Shown: positions 42,030-50,770, counted from the first letter of the stretch. The stretch: 64,000 nucleotides of DNA from Streptomyces sp. Ag109_O5-10 (GCF_900105755.1 NZ_FNTQ01000001.1:3224001-3288000), one strand, 5' to 3'. Program-made: numbers and translations. Notes: generated by a model from the sequence alone, not told the origin.

Positions 42030-42890
42030 ATGCTCAGGCTGGGCAGGCGGGAATTCGGGCCGAACGAACCGGTGATCATGGCCATCGTGAACCGGACGCC
42101 TGATTCCTTCTACGACCAGGGGGCGACCTTCCGGGACGAGCCGGCCCTCGCGCGCGTGGAGCAGGCGGTGGCCGAGGGGGCCGCGATCATCGACGTCGGC
42201 GGGGTGAAGGCCGGGCCGGGCGAGGAGGTCGGCGCCGAGGAGGAGGCACGCCGCGTCGTCGGGTTCGTCGCGGAGGTACGCCGCCGCTTCCCGGACGTCG
42301 TGATCAGCGTGGACACCTGGCGGGCGTCGGTCGCGGAGGCCGCCTGCGAGGCCGGGGCGGATCTGCTGAACGACGCGTGGGGCGGGGTGGACCCGGGGCT
42401 GGCGGAGGTCGCGGCGCGGTACCGGGTGGGGCTGGTGTGCACGCATGCGGGCGGGGCGGAGCCACGGACGCGGCCGCACCGGGTGACGTACGACGACGTC
42501 GTGGCCGACATCCTGCGGGTGACCCTGGGACTGGCCGAGCGGGCCGTCGCGCTGGGGGTGCCGCGGGAGTCGGTGCTGATCGACCCCGGACACGACTTCG
42601 GCAAGAACACCCGGCACAGCCTGGAGGCGACGCGGCGGCTGGGCGAGATGGTGGAGACGGGGTGGCCGGTGCTGGTCTCCCTGTCCAACAAGGACTTCGT
42701 GGGCGAGACCCTGGACCGGCCGCTGAAGGAGCGGCTGGTCGGGACGCTGGCGACGACGGCGGTGTCGGCGTGGCTGGGGGCACGGGTGTACCGGGTTCAC
42801 GAGGTGGCCGAGACGCGCCAGGTGCTGGACATGGTGGCGTCGATCGCCGGCCACCGCCCTCCGGCAGTGGCCCGCCGGGGCCTGGCGTAG
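42030..42890 (+). CDS. folP2: Dihydropteroate synthase-like protein (FolP2 type)
   Basis: 286 residues in a TIM-barrel DHPS fold: IMAIVNRTPDSFYDQGATF, IIDVGGVKAGPGEEV, DTWRASVAEAACEAGADLLNDAWGG, IDPGHDFGKNTRHSLEATRR. The motif that in true DHPS reads GGESTRPG is GGVKAGPG here, so the usual Ser-Thr-Arg of the pABA/pterin site is missing. In mycobacteria FolP2 is known to lack DHPS activity. Start ATG with GGGAGG. The place beside tag, DivIVA-like and LOG genes corresponds to Rv1205-Rv1210, except that no gpgS is present. Confidence 0.9.
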   Translation: MLRLGRREFGPNEPVIMAIVNRTPDSFYDQGATFRDEPALARVEQAVAEGAAIIDVGGVKAGPGEEVGAEEEARRVVGFVAEVRRRFPDVVISVDTWRASVAEAACEAGADLLNDAWGGVDPGLAEVAARYRVGLVCTHAGGAEPRTRPHRVTYDDVVADILRVTLGLAERAVALGVPRESVLIDPGHDFGKNTRHSLEATRRLGEMVETGWPVLVSLSNKDFVGETLDRPLKERLVGTLATTAVSAWLGARVYRVHEVAETRQVLDMVASIAGHRPPAVARRGLA

Positions 42891-43031
42891 CGCCCTGGGG
42901 GCCAAGCCCCCGGACCTCCCGGGCCCTCGCCCACCACCCACCCGGCCCGGTGGGCCGAGAGGTGCACGCACCGGCTTCTCGGCGGAGCGAGTCGTGGGGG
43001 TGGTGGGTTGGTGGGAGAGCGGTCCGTCGGC
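42891..43031. other. Convergent gap between folP2 and the LOG gene
   Basis: It holds a short GGGGGC-CAA-GCCCCC hairpin (42897-42911) after folP2 and a longer imperfect inverted repeat, CCCACCACCCACC (from about 42930) against GGTGGTGGG (about 42998-43012). These probably terminate both genes. Confidence 0.5.
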
Positions 43032-43790
43032 TCAGCGGGCCGCTTCCTTGGAGACCAGGCCGACTGCCTCCTCGACGTCGTCCGTGACGTGGAAGAGCAG
43101 GAGGTCCTTCTCGGCCGCCTTGCCCTGGGCGACCAGCGTGTTCTTGAGCCAGTCGACCAGGCCGCCCCAGTAGCCGCTGCCGAACAGGACGATCGGGAAG
43201 CGGGTGACCTTCTGGGTCTGGACGAGGGTGAGGGCCTCGAAGAACTCGTCGAGGGTGCCGAGGCCGCCGGGCAGGACCACGAAGCCCTGTGCGTACTTGA
43301 CGAACATCATCTTCCGCACGAAGAAGTAGCGGAAGTTGAGGCCGATGTCGACGTACGGGTTGAGGCCCTGTTCGAAGGGGAGCTCGATGCCGAGGCCGAC
43401 CGAGACGCCGCCCGCTTCGAGGGCACCCTTGTTCGCCGCCTCCATGGCACCGGGCCCACCGCCCGTGATGACCGCCCAGCCCGCCTCGACCAGGCCGCGG
43501 CCCAGCTTCACGCCCGCGTCGTACTCCGCGGTGTCGACCGGTGTCCGCGCCGAGCCGAACACGCTGATGGCGGGCGGCAGTTCGGCGAGCGTGCCGAAGC
43601 CCTCGATGAACTCCGACTGGATGCGCAGCACCCGCCAGGGGTCCGTGTGGACCCAGTCGGAGGGGCCGCCCGCGTCCAGCAGCCGCTGGTCCGTCGTGCT
43701 CGCGGTCACCTGACCGCGCCGTCGGAGGACCGGTCCCAGGCGCTGCTCGTCCGGCGGTACCTTCTTCCCCTCGGGGTTCCCGGTAGGCAT
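43032..43790 (-). CDS. LOG family protein (TIGR00730), possible phosphoribohydrolase
   Basis: A 252-residue Rossmann-fold protein: SVFGSARTP, VITGGGPGAMEAANKGALEAGG and the diagnostic VVLPGGLGTLDEFFEALTLVQTQ (PGGxGTxxE). LOG enzymes release free cytokinin bases from cytokinin nucleotides in plants; in bacteria they may hydrolyse AMP to adenine and ribose phosphate. The actinobacterial copies are conserved (Rv1205 in M. tuberculosis). Start ATG 43790. A disordered basic N terminus of about 45 residues precedes the core. Confidence 0.92.
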   Translation of the reverse strand: MPTGNPEGKKVPPDEQRLGPVLRRRGQVTASTTDQRLLDAGGPSDWVHTDPWRVLRIQSEFIEGFGTLAELPPAISVFGSARTPVDTAEYDAGVKLGRGLVEAGWAVITGGGPGAMEAANKGALEAGGVSVGLGIELPFEQGLNPYVDIGLNFRYFFVRKMMFVKYAQGFVVLPGGLGTLDEFFEALTLVQTQKVTRFPIVLFGSGYWGGLVDWLKNTLVAQGKAAEKDLLLFHVTDDVEEAVGLVSKEAAR

Positions 43791-43894
43791 GTGCGCGCTC
43801 CCTCCGCTTGCAGGTGTATCCGCCCCAGCGTAGATCCGCGTGGGTTACACGCGCGGGACGTCGGCATGTCGGGCGCGCAGCGCCGTCGTGGGGC

Positions 43895-44974
43895 TCAGCT
43901 GGTCAGCCAGGCGCGCAACCGCTCCTCACCCGCCAGAATCTTGCCGATTTCCACCCTTTCGTCCCGCTTGTGAGCCAAGTGCGGATTGCCGGGGCCGTAG
44001 TTGACCGCGGGGACGCCGAGGGACGAGAAGCGGGAGACGTCGGTCCAGCCGTACTTGGGCATCGGCGTGCCGCCGACCGCCTCGATGAAGGCGGCCGCGG
44101 CCGGGTGGGAGAGGCCGGGCAGCGCGCCGGGGCTGTGGTCGTCGACCACGAACTCCTCGACCCCGCAGCCGTCGAAGACCTCGCGGACGTGGGCGATGGC
44201 CTCGGCCTCGGAACGGTCGGGGGCGTACCGGAAGTTCACGGTGACCACGCACGCGTCGGGGATGACGTTGCCCGCGACCCCGCCCGAGATGCCGACCGCG
44301 TTCAGGCCCTCGCGGTACTCCAGGCCGTCGATGACCGGGTGGCGCGGCTCGTAGGCGGCGAGGCGGGCCAGGATCGGGGCGGCCGCGTGGATCGCGTTGG
44401 AACCCATCCAGGAGCGCGCCGAGTGGGCCCGCTCGCCGGAGGTCTTCAGCAGGACGCGCAGGGTGCCCTGACAGCCGCCCTCGACCTCGCCGTCCGAGGG
44501 TTCGAGGAGGACCGCGAAGTCGCCCGCCAGCCACTCGGGGTGGGCCTCGGCGACGTGCTTGAGCCCGTTGAGGTCGGCGGCGACCTCCTCGTTGTCGTAG
44601 AAGACGAAGGTCAGATCGCGGTTGGGGGACGGGACGGTGGCCGCGATGCGCAGCTGGACCGCGACGCCCGACTTCATGTCGCAGGTGCCGCAGCCCCACA
44701 GCACGCCGTCCGCGTCGAGCCGGGAGGGCACGTTCTCCGCGATCGGGACGGTGTCGATGTGACCGGCCAGGATCACGCGCTCGGGGCGGCCGAGGCTCGT
44801 CCGGGCGATCACGTTGTTGCCGTACCGGTCGACCGTCAGGTGCGGCAGGGCGCGCAGCGCGCTCTCGATCGCGTCCGCGAGCGGCTTCTCGGTGCCGCTC
44901 TCGGAGGGGAGGTCGACTAGCTGCGCGGTGAGCGCGGCGGCGTCCAGCGTGAGGTCAAGCGAGGGGTCGGCCAT
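43895..44974 (-). CDS. dapE: Succinyl-diaminopimelate desuccinylase
   Basis: A 359-residue M20-family metallohydrolase of the actinobacterial dapE branch. The metal-site motifs are GHIDTVP (His72, Asp74), CGTCDMKSG (Asp99), DNEEV (Glu129/130) and LEPSDGEVEGGCQGT. It hydrolyses N-succinyl-LL-diaminopimelate to LL-diaminopimelate for lysine and peptidoglycan. Start ATG 44974. dapC, which makes the preceding intermediate, is 2 kb to the right. The LOG gene follows 104 bp downstream. Confidence 0.95.
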   Translation of the reverse strand: MADPSLDLTLDAAALTAQLVDLPSESGTEKPLADAIESALRALPHLTVDRYGNNVIARTSLGRPERVILAGHIDTVPIAENVPSRLDADGVLWGCGTCDMKSGVAVQLRIAATVPSPNRDLTFVFYDNEEVAADLNGLKHVAEAHPEWLAGDFAVLLEPSDGEVEGGCQGTLRVLLKTSGERAHSARSWMGSNAIHAAAPILARLAAYEPRHPVIDGLEYREGLNAVGISGGVAGNVIPDACVVTVNFRYAPDRSEAEAIAHVREVFDGCGVEEFVVDDHSPGALPGLSHPAAAAFIEAVGGTPMPKYGWTDVSRFSSLGVPAVNYGPGNPHLAHKRDERVEIGKILAGEERLRAWLTS

Positions 44975-45067
44975 GGCCCCGACCCTAACGCGCGCGATCC
45001 CGTGGGCCGGTTCACAGGCTTGCCGCCCCAGGGGTGATCGGCTCGTACTCTCCAGTATGTTGTACGC

Positions 45068-46072
45068 GTGCCAGAGCCGTCCCCCATCCGCCCCAAGCGT
45101 CGCGGCCGTGTCCTGCGTTTCGTGTCGGGCTTGCTCATCCTGTGCGCTGTCGGCGCGTATCTGGTCGTCCAGTACGTCACCGGCGGCGGTGGCGCCGAGG
45201 GCTGCAAGGTCGTCTCGGGCCGAAGCGACGACGAGTCGTACCAGTTCACGCCCGAGCAGGCGGTGAACGCGGCGACGATCGCCGCCGTCGGCACCGGCCG
45301 CGGGATGCCCGAGCGGGCCGTGGCCATCGCCCTGGCGACCGCGATCCAGGAGTCGGGGCTGCGCAACATCAAGCACGGCGACCGGGATTCACTGGGTCTG
45401 TTCCAGCAGCGGTCCTCGCAGGGCTGGGGCACCCCGAAGCAGATCCTGGACCCGGCGTACGCGGCGGGCATGTTCTACGCCCACCTGGCCAAGGTGCGCG
45501 ACTACGAGACCCTGCCGCTGACGGTGGCCGCGCAGCGCGTGCAGCGCAGCGGTTACCCGGAGGCGTACGCGAAGCACGAGACCGACGCCACGCTGCTCGC
45601 GGCGGCCCTGACCGGGCAGGCGGCGGCCACCCTGACCTGCGACGGGCGCCCGGCTGCCGCCACCGCGGAGGCGGCAGCGACGGCGACGGGCCCGGACGCG
45701 GTGCGGACCGCGCTCGTACGGGACTTCGGACGGGACGCGGTCGAAGAGGCCGGCGCCGAGGTGAGCGAGTCGGCCACGCCGACCCCCACCCCCACCGTGA
45801 CCGCCACGGCGCACGGGCGGACCGTGACCGTGCCGGTGCCGGAGGGGACGAAGACCGACAAGTCGGGGCGCACCGAGAGCGAGCGGGGCTGGCAGCTGGC
45901 GCACTGGGCGGTGGCCAACTCGTCGGCGCTGCACATCGAGCGGGTCTCGTACGCGGGCCGGGAGTGGGCCGCCGGGAGCACGGACAGCCGGTGGCAGCCG
46001 GTGTCCGGTTCGCAGAGCACGGGCGGTGCGGAGAAGTCCGCGGGCTCGGTGCGGATCGTGACCGGGCAGTAG
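45068..46072 (+). CDS. Membrane-anchored lysozyme-like (transglycosylase-type) protein
   Basis: 334 residues. A basic start, one membrane helix (VLRFVSGLLILCAVGAYLVVQYV) and an extracellular domain: ALATAIQESGLRNIKHGDRDSLGLFQQRSSQGWGTPKQILDPAYAAGMFYAHL. The ESGL with the following DSLGLFQQR is the pattern of lytic-transglycosylase/lysozyme-like folds, where the Glu is catalytic. A Thr/Pro-rich linker and a small C-terminal domain (GWQLAHWAVANSSALHIERVSYAGREW) follow. It may cut or bind peptidoglycan. The GTG 45068 has no ribosome site and a TATGTT six bases upstream (leaderless candidate). Confidence 0.85.
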   Translation: MPEPSPIRPKRRGRVLRFVSGLLILCAVGAYLVVQYVTGGGGAEGCKVVSGRSDDESYQFTPEQAVNAATIAAVGTGRGMPERAVAIALATAIQESGLRNIKHGDRDSLGLFQQRSSQGWGTPKQILDPAYAAGMFYAHLAKVRDYETLPLTVAAQRVQRSGYPEAYAKHETDATLLAAALTGQAAATLTCDGRPAAATAEAAATATGPDAVRTALVRDFGRDAVEEAGAEVSESATPTPTPTVTATAHGRTVTVPVPEGTKTDKSGRTESERGWQLAHWAVANSSALHIERVSYAGREWAAGSTDSRWQPVSGSQSTGGAEKSAGSVRIVTGQ

Positions 46073-46216
46073 TTCGGGGGGTCCCTCCGGCGGGTCAGCC
46101 GGGACACGCCGGATCCGTGGTGTGCTCACGTTTTCGCACGGTCACTCGCGCATGCGTGAAACCCCCTGGGCGCGTTGGGCCGTAAGGATTCTGCGGGGGC
46201 ACCGACAGCGCGCCGT

Positions 46217-46244
46217 TTGCCCGTTTTTCCCCACACCCGATAAT
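46217..46244 (+). promoter_or_regulatory. Promoter of the secreted Gly/Ala-rich protein
   Basis: -35 TTGCCC (46217-46222) and -10 GATAAT (46239-46244) with a 16-bp spacer in an AT-richer stretch. It would give a leader of about 90 nt before ATG 46344. Confidence 0.6.
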
Positions 46245-46257
46245 GCGATGCGTTATC
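46239..46257. promoter_or_regulatory. Inverted repeat overlapping the -10
   Basis: GATAA-N9-TTATC covers the -10 and the start region of the promoter above. A site there would block transcription when bound, as for a classical repressor. Confidence 0.45.
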
Positions 46258-46343
46258 AATTCTTTACCTTGGGCATCCGCAACCTTCGCGGGCTTCGAGC
46301 GGTAGTCACGGCGATCACGTTCCCTCCCGTCGAATGGAGCATC

Positions 46344-46763
46344 ATGTCCCTCCCTCTGACCCGCCGGATCGCCCGTGCCGCGCTGCTCGTCGCAGCGGGA
46401 GCGGCTGCCGGGGTCGGTGCGGCCGGCTCCGCCGGCGCGGCCCCGAGTCTGCCGGCCGGCGCCCCGAACCTCGGCGGTCTGACCGCCCTGGACGGCGCGA
46501 GCGTCGGCAACACCGCCGACGCGGCGGCGCAGACCGTCACCGGGACCGTCGGCCGCACCGGTGGCGCGGCGATCGAGTCGGCGGTGCCCGCCGCCGGCCA
46601 GACCGGCGGCAAGGCCGTCAAGAAGGCGGCGCCGGTGGTGCAGCACACCGCGGGCGACGCGGCAGGATCCGCCGGCGGGCTGCTGGGTGAGACGGCGTCC
46701 ACCGCGACCAAGGGTGGGCTGCCGACGGGTGGGCTCCCGGTGAAGGGGCTGCCGCTCGGGTAA
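46344..46763 (+). CDS. Secreted Gly/Ala-rich protein
   Basis: 139 residues. A Sec signal peptide ([27 protein letters not shown], cleavage about residue 33) is followed by a low-complexity mature part (GGLTALDGASVGNTADAAAQTVTGTVGRTGGAAIE..., KGGLPTGGLPVKGLPLG). It has no cysteines and no recognised domain. Small secreted proteins of this kind are common in streptomycetes and may coat the surface. The ATG is preceded by GGAG. A strong terminator follows 18 bp after the stop. Confidence 0.78.
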   Translation: MSLPLTRRIARAALLVAAGAAAGVGAAGSAGAAPSLPAGAPNLGGLTALDGASVGNTADAAAQTVTGTVGRTGGAAIESAVPAAGQTGGKAVKKAAPVVQHTAGDAAGSAGGLLGETASTATKGGLPTGGLPVKGLPLG

Positions 46764-46781
46764 GTGGGCCAACCGCTTGCC

Positions 46782-46815
46782 GAAAGGGGTCCGGGGGTTT
46801 CCCCGGGCCCCTTTC
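46782..46815 (+). terminator. Terminator of the secreted protein gene
   Basis: A 15-bp stem (46782-46796 with 46801-46815) with one G-T pair and a 4-base loop, 18 bp after the stop codon. Between the stem and dapC lies the repeat block. Confidence 0.85.
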
Positions 46816-46845
46816 CGTTGTGCGTCAGCCGCGGGCCGGTGGGGG

Positions 46846-47073
46846 TTCCTCGCGCAGTTCCCCGCGCCCCTGACGGGGCACCACCGCCCGCGCACGCCCA
46901 AAAGGCCCGCTCGCCCGGCTCTCCATCCCCCTGACGGGACGCCACCGCCCGCACAAGGCCCAAAAGCCTGTTCGCGCGCCTCCCCAGCCCCCTGGCGAGG
47001 CGCTACCGGCTCGCGCACGTCCGAAGGGGGCCGCTCGCGGGGTTCCTCGCGCCCCTGACGGGGCGCCGCAGCC
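46846..47073. repeat. Four imperfect tandem repeats, with a copy of the dispersed GC-rich element
   Basis: Units begin at 46846, 46920, 46981 and 47043. Each includes an inverted core CCCCTGACGGGG and CCGCCCGCGCAC-like sequence. The 21-mer CGCGCAGTTCCCCGCGCCCCT (46851-46871) is exactly repeated at 50771-50791. Confidence 0.8.
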
Positions 47074-47083
47074 AGGGGGTGTT

Positions 47084-48178
47084 TCAGGTGAGGCGCTGTG
47101 CGGCCGCTCGTACGCGTTCGTCGGTCGCTGTCAGGGCCACTCTGACGAACTTCTCGCCGGCCTCGCCGTAGAAGTCGCCCGGTGCGACGAGGATGCCCAG
47201 GTCGGCCAGGTGGGAGACGGTCTGCCAGCAGGACTCGTCGCGGGTGGCCCAGAGGTAGAGGCTGGCCTCGCTGTGTTCGATGCGGAAGCCGTGGGCCAGG
47301 AGGGCCTCGCGGAGGACCGTGCGGCGGGAGGCGTAGCGCGCACGCTGCTCCTGGACGTGGGTGTCGTCGGAGAGGGCCGCCACGACCGCCGCCTGCGTCG
47401 GGGCCGAGGTCATCATGCCGCCGTGCTTGCGGATCTCCAGGAGGGGGCCGAGGACCGCCGGGTCGCCGGCCAGGAAGGCCGCGCGGTAGCCGGCGAGGTT
47501 GGAGCGCTTGGAGAGGGAGTGGACGGCCACGACGCCGTCGTACGAGCCGCCGTTGACCTCGGGGTGCAGGACCGAGACCGGGTCGGCCTCCCAGCCCAGT
47601 TCCAGGTAGCACTCGTCGGAGAAGAGCAGGATCCCGTGGGTGCGGGCCCAGGCGACGATCTCCGTCAGTTCCCGCTGGGACAGCACCTTGCCTGTCGGGT
47701 TGGACGGGGAGTTCAGCCAGAGGAGCTTCAGGTTCGCCGGGTCGAGGTCGCGCGGGTCGTCGTAGACCTCGTACTCGGCGCGGGCGAGGCGCGCGCCGAC
47801 CTCGTACGTGGGGTACGCGAGGCGCGGGTAGGCCACGCGGTCGCCGGGGCCGAGGCCCAGCTGGGTGGGGAGCCAGGCGACGAGTTCCTTGGAGCCGACG
47901 ATCGGGAGGACGTGGCGGTGCGTGACGTCCCGGGCGCCGAGGCGGCGGGTGACCCAGCCGGTGATCGCGTCGCGCAGCGCCGGGGTGCCCCAGACCGTGG
48001 GGTAACCGGGCGAGTCGGCCGCGTCGATCAGGGCCTTCTGGATCAGGTCGGGGACCGGGTCCACCGGAGTGCCGACCGACAGGTCGACGATGCCGTCCGG
48101 GTGCGCCGCTGCCGTCTTCTTGTACGGTTCCAGCTTGTCCCAGGGGAAGGTGGGCAGACGGTCGGAGACTGCGGACAC
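47084..48178 (-). CDS. dapC: Succinyldiaminopimelate transaminase
   Basis: A 364-residue fold-type I PLP aminotransferase of the actinobacterial DapC group. The PLP lysine is Lys224 in HSLSKRSNLAG; NSPSNPTGK and SDECYLELGW bind the cofactor, and GGMMTSAPTQAAVVAAL is typical. It makes N-succinyl-LL-diaminopimelate, the substrate of DapE, in lysine/peptidoglycan synthesis. Start GTG 48178. The ferredoxin gene lies 131 bp upstream on the same strand and ends in a terminator, so dapC probably has its own promoter. Confidence 0.94.
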   Translation of the reverse strand: MSAVSDRLPTFPWDKLEPYKKTAAAHPDGIVDLSVGTPVDPVPDLIQKALIDAADSPGYPTVWGTPALRDAITGWVTRRLGARDVTHRHVLPIVGSKELVAWLPTQLGLGPGDRVAYPRLAYPTYEVGARLARAEYEVYDDPRDLDPANLKLLWLNSPSNPTGKVLSQRELTEIVAWARTHGILLFSDECYLELGWEADPVSVLHPEVNGGSYDGVVAVHSLSKRSNLAGYRAAFLAGDPAVLGPLLEIRKHGGMMTSAPTQAAVVAALSDDTHVQEQRARYASRRTVLREALLAHGFRIEHSEASLYLWATRDESCWQTVSHLADLGILVAPGDFYGEAGEKFVRVALTATDERVRAAAQRLT

Positions 48179-48220
48179 GATTCCTTGCTCACTTTCTTCG
48201 GTACGACCGGTACGGCAAAC

Positions 48221-48275
48221 GCCTCGGCCCCGTACGGCGCCGATCGGGCGTGATCAGGCCGTACGGGACCGAGGC
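48221..48275 (-). terminator. Terminator of the ferredoxin gene
   Basis: An 18-bp stem with a single mismatch (48221-48238 with 48258-48275) stands between the ferredoxin stop (48310) and dapC. Confidence 0.8.
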
Positions 48276-48309
48276 GGCACGGTGTTGCGGGGGGGGCCGC
48301 CGGTGCGGA

Positions 48310-48630
48310 CTACTCGGCCTGCGGGGGCAGCGCGGCGATGAACGGGTGATCGCGCTCGATCAGACCCAGCTTGCTGGCGCCGCCCGGGGAGCCGAGGTCG
48401 TCGAAGAACTCGACGTTGGCCTTGTAGTAGTCCTTCCACTCCTCGGGGGTGTCGTCCTCGTAGAAGATCGCCTCGACCGGGCAGACCGGCTCACAGGCTC
48501 CGCAGTCGACGCATTCGTCCGGGTGGATGTACAAGGACCGCTGGCCCTCGTAGATGCAGTCGACCGGGCACTCCTCGATGCACGCCTTGTCCTTCACGTC
48601 GACACAAGGCTGCGCGATGACGTAGGTCAC
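48310..48630 (-). CDS. fdxA: 7Fe ferredoxin
   Basis: 106 residues. C9, C17, C21 and C25 near the N terminus and C40, C43, C46, C50 follow the seven-iron ferredoxin pattern (a 3Fe-4S and a 4Fe-4S cluster), with CIEECPVDCIYEG and CVDCGACEPVCPVEAIF. The C-terminal extension DTPEEWKDYYKANVEFFDDLGSPGGASKLG is standard for the actinobacterial FdxA. It is a soluble electron carrier. GTG start with GAGGAA. The pair fdxA-dapC is also conserved in mycobacteria (Rv1177-Rv1178). Confidence 0.96.
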   Translation of the reverse strand: MTYVIAQPCVDVKDKACIEECPVDCIYEGQRSLYIHPDECVDCGACEPVCPVEAIFYEDDTPEEWKDYYKANVEFFDDLGSPGGASKLGLIERDHPFIAALPPQAE

Positions 48631-48770
48631 GCTGTCGTTCCTCCTCGATTGGGCGCTGGCGGGCCTCCGTAGGCTCCGCCGCCTGGCGCGCGGGAGCGCG
48701 GCGTCGTCGATGCCCGCCCCTAGTATCTCCGTTCCTGGGCATGATCCGAACAGGAGGGGTGAACTGACCA

Positions 48771-49781
48771 GTGGAAATCTCTGCCGCAGGACGCTTCGAA
48801 GTCCTTATCACCGCTGCTGACGTGGGCAAACGGGTGTCGGTGCGCCGTTTGGCCGGTAGTGGTGCCGTCGGGGAGAAGTTCACCGACACGGTGGGTGTTC
48901 TCACATCATGGGACGACGACGGCATGCTGACGATCACACGGCGGGACGGGGAAACCGTCCGGATACCGGAGTCCGCGCTGGTGGCGGGGAAGGTGGTGCC
49001 GGCCGCTCCGGCGCGCCGCCGCGGTCCCGCCGCCTCGTACGGGGAGCTCGCGCGTGTCGCGTCGCGCGGGTGGCGTCCGGTGGAGAGCGAGCGGCTCGGC
49101 GAGTGGGAGCTGCGGGCCGCCGCGGGGTTCACCCGGCGGGCCAACAGCGTGCTGCCGCTCGGTGATCCCGGGCTGCCGCTGGACGCGGCGCTGATGGCCG
49201 TACGGCGGTGGTACGGGGAGCGGGCGCTGCCCGCGTACGTGCAGACCGCGACCGGCGCCGAGGGCACCCAGGAGCTGCTCTGCGCGGAGCTGGAGCGGCG
49301 CGGGTGGCAGCGTGAGGTGAGTGCCGAGCTGTGGACCGGTGGGCTGGCACCGGTGGCGGACCGGGCCGAGGGGGCCGGGGTGCTGCTCTCCCGGGCGGCC
49401 GGCGAGGACTGGCTGGAGCGGTACCAGCGCAAGGGCGTGAGCGAGGTTGCGCTGAAGGTGCTCGGGGGCGGGCCGTCGGTGTGGTTCGCGACCGTGCCGG
49501 GGGCCGGGGGAGGTGCCCCGGCGGCGATCGGGCGGCTGGTGGTGGACGGCCGGTGGGCCGGGTTCGCCGCCGTCGAGGTGGATCCGGGGCTGCGGCGGCG
49601 GGGGCTGGCCACCGAGGTCATGGCGGCGCTGGCCCGCCGGGCGCTGGCGGAGGGCGCGTCTGCGGCCTGGCTGCAGGTGGAGACGGACAACGCGGGGGCG
49701 CGGGCGCTGTACGGGCGGCTGGGCTTCGCGGCGCACCACGCGTACCACCACTACCGGGCGCCGGGGGCGGACGGCTCCTGA
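48771..49781 (+). CDS. GNAT family N-acetyltransferase
   Basis: 336 residues. An N-terminal domain of about 80 residues with a beta-barrel look (RFEVLITAADVGKRVSVRRLAG, GVLTSWDDDGMLTITRRDGETVRIPESAL), reminiscent of a histone-like/SH3 fold, and a C-terminal GNAT domain. The acetyl-CoA loop is EVDPGLRRRGLATEVMAALARRALAEGA (RxxGxA). The substrate is unknown. Start GTG 48771; AGGAGGGG lies 12 nt upstream, a little far. The next gene starts 50 bp downstream and may be co-transcribed. Confidence 0.86.
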   Translation: MEISAAGRFEVLITAADVGKRVSVRRLAGSGAVGEKFTDTVGVLTSWDDDGMLTITRRDGETVRIPESALVAGKVVPAAPARRRGPAASYGELARVASRGWRPVESERLGEWELRAAAGFTRRANSVLPLGDPGLPLDAALMAVRRWYGERALPAYVQTATGAEGTQELLCAELERRGWQREVSAELWTGGLAPVADRAEGAGVLLSRAAGEDWLERYQRKGVSEVALKVLGGGPSVWFATVPGAGGGAPAAIGRLVVDGRWAGFAAVEVDPGLRRRGLATEVMAALARRALAEGASAAWLQVETDNAGARALYGRLGFAAHHAYHHYRAPGADGS

Positions 49782-49831
49782 ATCCGGGCGGCGAGGCGGT
49801 ACCGATCATTGCGAAGGGGCACGAAACAGCT

Positions 49832-50701
49832 ATGGCTTCCGGTCAGCCACATCCACGTCCACGTCCGCCGTCGCCGGAGCGGGCCGCCGAGGTACGGCGG
49901 CGGTTCGCCGAGGAGGCGCGGTCCGAGCGGCCCGATCTGGCGGCGCTGTGCCTGCTGACGGGCGCGGCGGCCGACGGTTCGCTGGACGAGGACGGGATCG
50001 ACGCGGCGCAGATGGAACTGGACCGGCTGGCCGGGCAGCTGCCGTACCGGCCGGGCGGCCCGCACGCGTGGGCGACGGCGGCGCAGCGGGTGCTGGGCGA
50101 GCGGTTCAGCTTCCGGGGCACCGCCGGGGACTACCAGCGGCTGGAGTCCTCGCTGCTGCACGAGGTGCTGCGGCGGCGGCGCGGGCTGCCGATCCTGCTG
50201 TCGGTGGTGTGGCTGGAGGTCACGCGGCGGGCCGGGGCGCCGGTGTACGGGGTGGCGCTGCCGGGGCACTTCGTGGTCGGGTTCGGGGCGGCGGAGGAAC
50301 AGGTGCTGGCCGATCCGTTCGACGGGGGGCGGGTGCTGACCGGGGCGGACGCGGAGTTGCTGGTGGTGGGGGCGGCGGGGGTGCCGCTGGAGCCGGCGAT
50401 GCTGGAGCCGGCCGACCCGTTGGACGTCGTGCGGCGGATCCTGAACAACGTACGGGCGTGGGCGGCGGCCCGTCCCGAACGGTCGGACGTGGGCCTGTGG
50501 TCGGTCGACCTCTCCCTGCTCCTGCCGTCGCATCCCGCGCGGCTGCGGTACGAGCGGGCGCGACTGCTGGTGGAGCGGGGCGAATTCATCGACGGGGCCG
50601 AGGAGTTGGAGAAGTACGCCGGGTTGATCGACGTGGTCGACGAGGGCGCGGCGGAGAAGGTGCGGGGGGAGGCCAGAGCGGCACGGGCCCGGCTCAACTG
50701 A
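49832..50701 (+). CDS. SirB1/transglutaminase-like protein with C-terminal TPR-type helices
   Basis: 289 residues of the SirB1 family: RFAEEARSERPDLAALCLLTGA, SFRGTAGDYQRLESSLLHEVLRRRRGLPILLSVVWLEVTRRAGAPVYGVALPGHFVVGF (Transglut_core2, His in GHF) and LADPFDGGRVL. The end (HPARLRYERARLLVERGEFIDGAEELEKYAGLID) looks like a tetratricopeptide pair. Function in bacteria is unknown; protease-like fold but catalytic Cys not evident. ATG 49832 has only a distant AAGGGG. Confidence 0.85.
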   Translation: MASGQPHPRPRPPSPERAAEVRRRFAEEARSERPDLAALCLLTGAAADGSLDEDGIDAAQMELDRLAGQLPYRPGGPHAWATAAQRVLGERFSFRGTAGDYQRLESSLLHEVLRRRRGLPILLSVVWLEVTRRAGAPVYGVALPGHFVVGFGAAEEQVLADPFDGGRVLTGADAELLVVGAAGVPLEPAMLEPADPLDVVRRILNNVRAWAAARPERSDVGLWSVDLSLLLPSHPARLRYERARLLVERGEFIDGAEELEKYAGLIDVVDEGAAEKVRGEARAARARLN

Positions 50702-50770
50702 GGCCGTGTGCGGGCCCGTTGGCCATAGTGGCTTCGGTGCGTGAGCGGCTGCGGCCGTGTGGGCGCTGGT

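Larger units (their letters stand above)
46764..47083. other. 320-bp intergenic region with terminator and tandem GC-rich repeats
   Basis: It contains the terminator at 46782-46815 and then four imperfect repeats of about 60-74 bp (46846-46919, 46920-46980, 46981-47042, and a partial 47043-47073). Each has the pattern TCC-CCCCTGACGGGGC-ACCGCCCGCGCAC. No gene is seen. Confidence 0.75.
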
